Of a DNA stretch of 7,196 bases, positions 1 through 5,047 are shown piece by piece (position 1 is the stretch's first letter; each line of letters opens with the position of its first letter). Location: NCBI GenBank assembly GCA_003508605.1, contig DNUB01000293.1, forward strand, positions 2,491-9,686, in the 5' to 3' direction. Under the pieces are notes generated by a model. That model ran no database searches. It worked only from the letters and a program-made list of their open reading frames with translations, and had not been told where the DNA came from. This DNA comes from Oscillospiraceae bacterium. GTDB lineage: Bacteria > Bacillota > Clostridia > Oscillospirales > Ruminococcaceae. The position numbers were made by a program, and so were the translations under genes.

Positions 1-2
1 CA

Positions 3-59
3 GATAATATCAGAAAGTCTTTAAAATCAATAAAGGAACTTTATTTTGGTGTAGAATGA
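3..59 (+). CDS. 3' end of an unrecognised gene upstream of the methyltransferase (partial)
   Basis: One plus-strand frame is open from the window edge to a TGA at 57-59 and ends in the lysine-rich tail DNIRKSLKSIKELYFGVE. Its stop overlaps the methyltransferase start in an ATGA arrangement (ATG 56-58, TGA 57-59), the classic sign of translationally coupled genes in one operon. The stretch is as AT-rich as the methyltransferase gene. It does not resemble the usual C-terminus of PheS, the expected upstream neighbour of pheT. By position it could be a restriction endonuclease, a second methyltransferase or a controller protein, but 18 codons are too few to say. That it is coding at all is inferred from the open frame and the ATGA overlap. 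Confidence 0.45.
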   Translation, partial: DNIRKSLKSIKELYFGVE

Positions 60-838
60 TTGATATAAACAAATTGAACAGATGTACTTTAATAAATGAC
101 AACTGCTTTTCTGTTTTAAAACAAATGCCAGATAATTCTGTTGACTTGATTTTAACCGATCCACCGTATAATATAGCTCAATATAGCACCGGAAATATTC
201 ATTTTGATTGGCGTTCAGACATAAATAACGATCTTGCAGAATGGGATTTGAAGCCATTAAAACCGATTGATTTAATGCCCGAATTTAAAAGGATTCTTTC
301 GCCTACCGGAAATATATTTATTTTTTGTTCTTATAATATGATAGGCGAATATCATAAGGTTTTTGACCCGGAATTTGATACATTTCAATTTATGGTGTGG
401 CATAAAACAAATCCTGTGCCAAATTTTAGGAAATCATCTTTTTTAAATAGCTGCGAACTGATTGTTTCCTGTTGGAACAAAGGACATACTTGGAATTTTA
501 CCAATCAAAAGGATATGCACAACTTTATAGAATGTGGAATTTGTATGGGCAAGGAAAGAATAAAGGATAGCGAAGGAAAAAGCTTGCACCCTACACAAAA
601 ACCGGTAGAAATTTTAAAGAAAATTATTAGTATTGCATCTGATAAAGATGATTTAGTGTTTGATTGTTTTAGCGGAGTTGGCAGTACAGGTGAAGCGGCT
701 ATGAGGTTAAACAGGAGATTTTTGGGAGTAGAAATAGAAAAAAGATATTTTAAAGCGTCAGAAAACCGACTTAAACTCATATCCGACGAACTAAAAAATG
801 GAGGAAATAACCTTGGATTTATCAATGAAATGGCTTAA
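56..838 (+). CDS. beta-class site-specific DNA methyltransferase (probably adenine-N6)
   Basis: It transfers a methyl group from S-adenosylmethionine to a base, most likely adenine N6, at a specific DNA site. The 260-residue protein has the beta-class motif order. The catalytic motif DPPY is at residues 35-38 inside LILTDPPYNI. A central region with FMVWHKTNPVPNF and a probable target-recognition segment follows, then HPTQKP at 178-183 (motif X). The SAM-binding motif I, FDCFSGVGSTG, is at 202-212, followed by RFLGVEIEKRYF. The length is normal for solitary or type II enzymes with a compact recognition domain. DPPY favours adenine over cytosine-N4 but does not exclude the latter. The recognition site cannot be read from sequence. 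The start is fixed by the ATGA overlap with the preceding frame; only a weak GGTG lies just upstream. Codon use is AT-rich and unlike pheT (many TTA, ATA, AGA and AAA codons), which suggests horizontal transfer. The last 13 residues (248-260) are encoded by pheT leader and start sequence, so the original C-terminus may have been lost or replaced. Confidence 0.93.
   Translation: MIDINKLNRCTLINDNCFSVLKQMPDNSVDLILTDPPYNIAQYSTGNIHFDWRSDINNDLAEWDLKPLKPIDLMPEFKRILSPTGNIFIFCSYNMIGEYHKVFDPEFDTFQFMVWHKTNPVPNFRKSSFLNSCELIVSCWNKGHTWNFTNQKDMHNFIECGICMGKERIKDSEGKSLHPTQKPVEILKKIISIASDKDDLVFDCFSGVGSTGEAAMRLNRRFLGVEIEKRYFKASENRLKLISDELKNGGNNLGFINEMA
800..804 (+). promoter_or_regulatory. Ribosome-binding site that sets the pheT start
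   Basis: A perfect GGAGG lies 8 bases before the TTG codon at 813. The alternative ATG at 798 overlaps the motif itself and has only GACGAACTAAAA in front, with no Shine-Dalgarno. The site lies inside the methyltransferase reading frame, so ribosomes finishing that gene pass over it. Confidence 0.8.
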
Positions 839-3227
839 CGACTATGTAAAAGCCGATATGCCCATAAAGGATTTCGTGGCGGGAATGACCATGAGCGGTT
901 CAAAGGTGGAAACCTACCGCAGCCTTTCCGAGCCGCTGAAAAATATAGTTGTGGGAAAGGTTTTGTCCATAGAAAAGCATCAGGACAGCGAAAAGCTGTG
1001 GATCTGTCAGCTTGACGCAGGCAGGGACAAGCCCGTTCAGATAGTTACCGCCGCTCAGAATCTGTATGTGGGGGCGGTGGTGCCCGTGGTTTTGGACGGA
1101 GGAGTTTGCATAGACCGTCACAACAACACCGTTGCCAAAATCAAAAAGGGTAAGCTCAGAGGCGTGGAAAGCGAAGGCATGATGTGCAGCTTTGACGAGC
1201 TGGGAATGGACAACAGCGATTTCCCCTACGCTTCACCCGACGGAATACTTATCCTTAACGACGACCCCGACTTTGACAAGTTTACGGTAGGCGAGGATAT
1301 CTGCAAGGCGGTGGGCATAGATGATATCTGCGTCGAGTTTGAGATCACCAACAACCGCCCCGACTGCCTTTCCGTAATCGGACTTGCAAGAGAGGCTCAT
1401 GCGGCGTTTCAGCTTCCCTTGAATTTAAAGCCCCCAAAGTTTAAGGGCATAGATTGTGACATTAACAGGGAATTGTCCGTAGCTGTCGAAAACACGCAGC
1501 TTTGCTCCCGATATATGGCGGCAAAGGTAAAGAATATCAAAATAGAACCCTCTCCCCGCTGGATGGCGGAAAGACTCCGTGCCTGCGGAGTCCGTGCCAT
1601 CAACAATCTTGTGGATATCACAAACTTTGTTATGCTCGAATACGGTCACCCCATGCATGCCTTTGACGCAAGGTATGTGGAGGGCAATAAGATAGTGGTA
1701 AGAAACGCAAAAGAGGGAGAGATCCTAAAGCTTTTGGACGAAAACACACCCGAGCTTAAGCTTACGCCCGATATGCTGGTTATCTGCAACGAAAAAGAGC
1801 CTATGGCACTGGCGGGAATTATGGGCGGCAGGAACAGCGGTATTCGTGAGGATACCGAGGAGGTCATTTTTGAGGCTGCCTGCTTTGACGGCGTAAACGT
1901 GCGCCGCACCGCAAAAAAGGCGGGAGTAAGAACCGAGTCAAGCTCCCGCTTTGAAAAAAGATTAGACCCGGAAAACGCCAAAAACGCCCTTTACAGAGCC
2001 TTGGAGCTTATCGAAGAGCTGGGCTGCGGCGAGGTGGTGAACACGGTTATCGACGTGTACCCCTCTCCTGCCGAGCCTTTCAGCTTAAAGCTTGACGCAG
2101 ATTGGGTAAACAGATTTTTGGGAGCGGAAATTCCCGAAAAGGAACAGTTTGATATATTAAGACGGCTTGATTTTGCCGTAAACGAGGAAACCAAGGAGGT
2201 CTCCCCTCCTGCGGTGAGAATAGATATTGAGCGTCCCTGCGATTTGGCGGAGGAAGTGGCGAGAATTTACGGTTACAACAATATCAAAACCACCGTTCCC
2301 CGTCTTTCCTCCCACAGTGCTCAAACCCCTATGGAATTATTCCAAAGAAAGCTTTTGGGAATTATGCTGTCGCAGGGCTGCTGCGAAACCATGACCTTCA
2401 GCTTTATTTCTCCAAGGGGCTACGAAAAATGCCGTATAGAGGAAAACGACAGGGAAAGCGTTAAGATTATCAATCCTTTGGGCGAGGATACCGGCGTGAT
2501 GCGCACCACCCTCATACCCTCCATGATGGAGCTTACCGCAAGGAATATTAACGCCAGAAATCTGTCGGGAAGATTTTTCGAGATAGGAAGGGTTTATCTT
2601 CCCGTAGGAGACGTTAACGTGCTTCCCGTTGAAAAGGATCAGCTTATCTGCACCGTTTACGGCGAGGGAGAGGACTTTTTCTCGGTTAAGGGCATTGCCG
2701 AGGAGATAACGGAAAAATGCGGAATTAAAGCAAGGTTTACCGCTCTCCGCTCCAATAAAACCTTCCACACCGGAAGATGTGCGGAGATAACCGACGAAGA
2801 GGGCAAGGTGCTGGGCGTTTGCGGTGAAATTCACCCTATTGTCGCCGAAAATTACGGCATAGAAAAGTTTAGGATATATATGCTTATTTTAAAGCTTGAC
2901 GAAATGCTGGAATCCGCCGCAGAGGATACAAAATACACCGCACTGCCCAAGTTCCCCGCTTCCGTAAGAGATATAAGCGTCATATGCGACAGCGAGGTGT
3001 CAAACGGTGATATTACCGAGCTTGTTTCGCAAAAAGCCAAGCATTTGGAGTCTCTCCGACTGTTTGATATTTACACGGGAGAGCAAGTACCCGACGGCAA
3101 AAAAAGCCTGTCCTACAAGCTTACCTTCAGAAAGTCGGACGCAACCATGACCGATGAAGAGCTGGACAAGATTATGAGTAAGGTTATCGACGCCTTAGCT
3201 GAAAAAAATATTACCTTAAGGTCGTAA
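813..3227 (+). CDS. pheT: Phenylalanyl-tRNA synthetase beta subunit
   Basis: This is the beta chain of the cytoplasmic (alpha-beta)2 enzyme that charges tRNA-Phe; catalysis itself needs the alpha chain PheS. From TTG 813 the product has 804 residues, normal for bacterial PheT. Numbered from that start, an OB-fold tRNA-binding domain covers about 35-145 (IVVGKVLSIEKHQDSEKLWIC). A B3/4 editing-type domain spans about 205-385, with the preceding ITNNRPDCLSVIGLARE and YGHPMHAFD conserved. The B5 domain runs about 395-490 and includes RPCDLAEEVARIYGYNNI. A catalytic-like core follows, then a C-terminal ferredoxin-fold anticodon-binding domain at 714-804 (FPASVRDISV to the end). TTG is preferred because GGAGG sits 8 bases before it and gives MDLSMKWLNDYV, a typical PheT start. 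The in-frame ATG at 798 would add five residues without a ribosome-binding site. The gene overlaps the methyltransferase by 26 bases (41 from ATG 798). pheS does not directly precede it, which is unusual. No frameshift or missing domain is visible. Confidence 0.97.
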   Translation: MDLSMKWLNDYVKADMPIKDFVAGMTMSGSKVETYRSLSEPLKNIVVGKVLSIEKHQDSEKLWICQLDAGRDKPVQIVTAAQNLYVGAVVPVVLDGGVCIDRHNNTVAKIKKGKLRGVESEGMMCSFDELGMDNSDFPYASPDGILILNDDPDFDKFTVGEDICKAVGIDDICVEFEITNNRPDCLSVIGLAREAHAAFQLPLNLKPPKFKGIDCDINRELSVAVENTQLCSRYMAAKVKNIKIEPSPRWMAERLRACGVRAINNLVDITNFVMLEYGHPMHAFDARYVEGNKIVVRNAKEGEILKLLDENTPELKLTPDMLVICNEKEPMALAGIMGGRNSGIREDTEEVIFEAACFDGVNVRRTAKKAGVRTESSSRFEKRLDPENAKNALYRALELIEELGCGEVVNTVIDVYPSPAEPFSLKLDADWVNRFLGAEIPEKEQFDILRRLDFAVNEETKEVSPPAVRIDIERPCDLAEEVARIYGYNNIKTTVPRLSSHSAQTPMELFQRKLLGIMLSQGCCETMTFSFISPRGYEKCRIEENDRESVKIINPLGEDTGVMRTTLIPSMMELTARNINARNLSGRFFEIGRVYLPVGDVNVLPVEKDQLICTVYGEGEDFFSVKGIAEEITEKCGIKARFTALRSNKTFHTGRCAEITDEEGKVLGVCGEIHPIVAENYGIEKFRIYMLILKLDEMLESAAEDTKYTALPKFPASVRDISVICDSEVSNGDITELVSQKAKHLESLRLFDIYTGEQVPDGKKSLSYKLTFRKSDATMTDEELDKIMSKVIDALAEKNITLRS

Positions 3228-3296
3228 TCGGAGTGCGGCTTAAGCAGGCTGTCGGAACCGAACCGCAGTCACGGGTTTCGCAGGGGATCTTGTCCC

Positions 3297-3322
3297 CCGA
3301 CGGATTTCGGAAAATCTGACGG
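3297..3322 (+). terminator. Possible terminator hairpin after pheT
   Basis: CCG-A-CGGATTT pairs with AAATCTG-A-CGG around a CGGA tetraloop (3308-3311). That makes ten base pairs, one of them G-T, with one A-A mismatch. The following sequence is T-rich (GTATTGTTTTGC) but has no run of T directly at the stem base, so termination is uncertain. It directly adjoins a second hairpin, GGGGA/TCCCC at 3283-3297, which shares C3297. A weaker one lies at 3259-3280. Confidence 0.4.
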
Positions 3323-3374
3323 CGTGTATTGTTTTGCTTTAAATTATTTTTCTGAATAAAAGAAAGGGAACATT

Positions 3375-4868
3375 ATGTCTATTAAAAAGAGAATTATGTC
3401 GGCTGTTACTGCCGCCGTTCTGGCAGTAACCACAGTTATGGGACTTGGCGGCTGTTCTTCTCGGGTAAGCTATGCTATGGAGATCGACGGCGAAAAAATT
3501 CCCGCAGGCTTGTACATTCTTTACAGCGGCTATGCTTATCAGCTGGCGCAGCAGAAGCTGACCGAGGAGCAGCCCGATCTGAAAACCACCGAGGAGGGCT
3601 TTGACTGGACGGCTCAAAAGGTTTCCGATATGGATTTTATGGATTATGTACGTCAGGAGGCTCTTAACAGCTGCAAACGTTATACGGCGGCAAACAAGCT
3701 TTTTGACGAGCTTAACATAACCCTTGACAAGGACGACAGGGACGATATTAACGATTCGGTAAACAGCCAATGGGATTATGAGATTCCCGAAATTGCTTCA
3801 AGCAATATGAGCTATCTTAAGGGCTTTTCCACAATAGGCGAGTATTACGAATCCATCGGCGTTTCAAAGGCTTCCCTTAAGCTGTATGTTACGGCAAGCT
3901 TTAAATCCTCCAAAATTTTCGACTACTATTACGGCGAGGGCGGCGTCGAAGAGGTTTCCAAGGAGGACAAGGGAAAATGGATAGAGGAAAACTATGCCTT
4001 AAGCCGCTATTTTGCCATTTCCATTAAAGACAGCGAGGGAAACGTTATAGAGTCCAAAACCGAGCTTGCGCTTATTAAGAAAATGGCGGAGGAATATGCG
4101 GACAAGCTTAATAAGGGCGAAAGCTACAAGGACGTTTATGACGAATACGTAGAATACAGCAAGGCGCAGACCTCCACCGCAGGCTCGTCCACAACTCCCG
4201 CAGATACTTCCGTTTCCGATACGACAACCGCCGAGCAGCAGGGCAGAGAGGCAGCTCCTCCCGAGGATACCACCACGGCGGCGGCAGAGGAAACCGAGCC
4301 GGAGGAGAACGTAACCACAGCCACGACAGAGGAAACCGAGCCTGAAGAGGTCACCTCCCCCGCCGAGGGAACCACCGAGCCCGAGGAAGCAACCTCCGAC
4401 GGCACAGGAAGCACCGACTCCGACGGCACTGCCTCAACAACGGCAGCGGAAACCGGCGGCACTACCGCCGAGGAGAAAAAGGACAGCGATTACGACAGAA
4501 TAATTAAAAAAGACAGCACCTCTCCCTCGGAGGACTTTGTTAAGACCCTTTTTGAAATGAAGACAGGCGAGGCTAAGGTCATTGAAGAAGATACCGCTTA
4601 CTATGTTGTTCAGAGACTTGACATTTTAAAGAGCGATCAGGATTATGCCAAGACCTATGACAGCAACGCCTTGTACGGCTTAAAGGGCGAGGAGATGGAC
4701 GCCGTATATGAAAAGAAGTATGCCGATTATGCCGTAGCGGAAAACGGCAGTGCGCCGGATTACTGCAAGCAGCAGGCGGCAAACGCTTCTAACGGATTAA
4801 ACGCAATTTCTCAGATACAGTACCTGCTGTATTATTACTCTTCAATGCTTGGCGGAGGAATGAGCTAA
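3375..4868 (+). CDS. PrsA/SurA-like foldase lipoprotein with a degenerate, split parvulin domain
   Basis: This is a 497-residue predicted lipoprotein anchored on the outer face of the membrane, probably a chaperone for secreted proteins. KKR at residues 4-6, a hydrophobic stretch and the lipobox LGGC (24-27) mark a lipoprotein signal with lipidated Cys27. Residues 33-60 (YAMEIDGEKIPAGLYILYSG) match the start of SurA/PrsA N-terminal domains. A helical region extends to about 208. SRYFAISI (210-217) and LIKKMAEEYADKLNKGESYKDVYDEY (233-258) correspond to the first strand and helix of parvulin. FVKTLFEMKTGEAKVIEEDTAYYVVQRLDI (388-417) corresponds to its last part. Between them lies a Thr/Glu/Ala/Pro-rich spacer (about 262-372) in place of the usual GGDLG loop. 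Both histidines expected in active parvulins (RHILV and GYHII) read as Tyr212 and Tyr410, so isomerase activity is doubtful. The tail is QYLLYYYSSMLGGGMS. A ribosome-binding site AGAAAGGG (3361-3368) lies six bases before the ATG. The family assignment is by eye; the signal peptide and lipobox are clear. Confidence 0.85.
   Translation: MSIKKRIMSAVTAAVLAVTTVMGLGGCSSRVSYAMEIDGEKIPAGLYILYSGYAYQLAQQKLTEEQPDLKTTEEGFDWTAQKVSDMDFMDYVRQEALNSCKRYTAANKLFDELNITLDKDDRDDINDSVNSQWDYEIPEIASSNMSYLKGFSTIGEYYESIGVSKASLKLYVTASFKSSKIFDYYYGEGGVEEVSKEDKGKWIEENYALSRYFAISIKDSEGNVIESKTELALIKKMAEEYADKLNKGESYKDVYDEYVEYSKAQTSTAGSSTTPADTSVSDTTTAEQQGREAAPPEDTTTAAAEETEPEENVTTATTEETEPEEVTSPAEGTTEPEEATSDGTGSTDSDGTASTTAAETGGTTAEEKKDSDYDRIIKKDSTSPSEDFVKTLFEMKTGEAKVIEEDTAYYVVQRLDILKSDQDYAKTYDSNALYGLKGEEMDAVYEKKYADYAVAENGSAPDYCKQQAANASNGLNAISQIQYLLYYYSSMLGGGMS
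4287..4388 (+). repeat. Imperfect repeats in the Thr/Glu-rich spacer of the lipoprotein
   Basis: EETEPEE occurs at residues 305-311 and 319-325, and TEPEE again at 334-338, giving a 14- then 13-residue period. At DNA level CAGAGGAAACCGAGCC is identical at 4285-4300 and 4327-4342, 42 bases apart, which suggests tandem duplication. The wider low-complexity tract covers about 4158-4490. It resembles the flexible cell-wall spacers common in secreted clostridial proteins. Its length may vary between strains. Confidence 0.7.
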
Positions 4869-4893
4869 GCAAAAAACGGTAACAAAAAAACAC

Positions 4894-4923
4894 AACTGCC
4901 TTGCCAAGCCGCAGGGCAGTTTT
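4894..4923 (+). terminator. Terminator hairpin A after the lipoprotein gene
   Basis: AACTGCCTTG (4894-4903) pairs with CAGGGCAGTT (4912-4921) around an 8-base loop. The stem has ten pairs, including one T-G wobble. Only a short T tract (4920-4923) follows. It lies 25 bases past the lipoprotein stop. Its downstream arm overlaps the upstream arm of hairpin B, so the two cannot form together. Confidence 0.65.
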
Positions 4924-4958
4924 GGTATTGCAGAATTTGCCCCTGCGGTTTTGTTTTT
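4906..4958 (+). terminator. Terminator hairpin B, overlapping hairpin A
   Basis: CCGCAGGGCA (4909-4918) pairs with TGCCCCTGCGG (4938-4948) with one bulged C. The stem can extend by AAG/TTT on the outside (4906-4908 with 4949-4951). The 3' flank TTTTGTTTTT (4949-4958) is a better T tract than that of hairpin A. This makes a credible rho-independent terminator for the lipoprotein transcript. Confidence 0.65.
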
Positions 4959-4967
4959 CGCAAATCC

Positions 4968-4995
4968 TTGTCCGGTTTTAGAGAGTCAGTGTAAT
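4968..4995 (+). promoter_or_regulatory. Candidate sigma-A-type promoter for the ABC-F gene
   Basis: TTGTCC (4968-4973; 4 of 6 to TTGACA), a 16-base spacer, then TGTAAT (4990-4995; 5 of 6 to TATAAT). It sits just after the terminator hairpins and before the ABC-F leader, where a promoter is needed. It predicts a start near 5002. The match is moderate and the spacer is one base short of ideal. Confidence 0.4.
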
Positions 4996-5013
4996 TAAAG
5001 GAAATTGGGGCAA

Positions 5014-5047
5014 ATGTATGCAAGGACATTCATTAGGTGAAAAATGA
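5014..5047 (+). other. Two overlapping tiny leader ORFs before the ABC-F gene
   Basis: ATG 5014 opens MYARTFIR and stops at TGA 5038-5040, three bases before the ABC-F start. ATG 5018 opens MQGHSLGEK and stops at TGA 5045-5047, overlapping the ABC-F start codon as ATGA. GGGG at 5007-5010 is 7 bases from ATG 5018, a usable though imperfect ribosome-binding site. Either ORF could couple translation to the ABC-F gene. ORFs this short also arise by chance. Confidence 0.25.

Noticed and set aside
56..838. Naming the methyltransferase DpnA or giving it a GATC specificity
   Set aside because: It shares the beta-class layout, but the recognition region is not identifiable by eye and no DpnM or DpnB partner is in the window.
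2337..2834. Minus-strand 165-codon frame inside pheT
   Set aside because: It lies wholly antisense to the well-conserved pheT core, with no recognisable motif or start signal.
3228..3374. T-box or other amino-acid riboswitch linked to the tRNA synthetase gene
   Set aside because: The interval follows pheT rather than preceding it and shows no T-box sequence such as TGGNACCGCG; pheT itself has no leader in this window.
4136..4462. Minus-strand frame rich in Ser, Val and Ala
   Set aside because: It is the antisense of the Thr/Glu repeat spacer of the lipoprotein; its low complexity is inherited from that tract.
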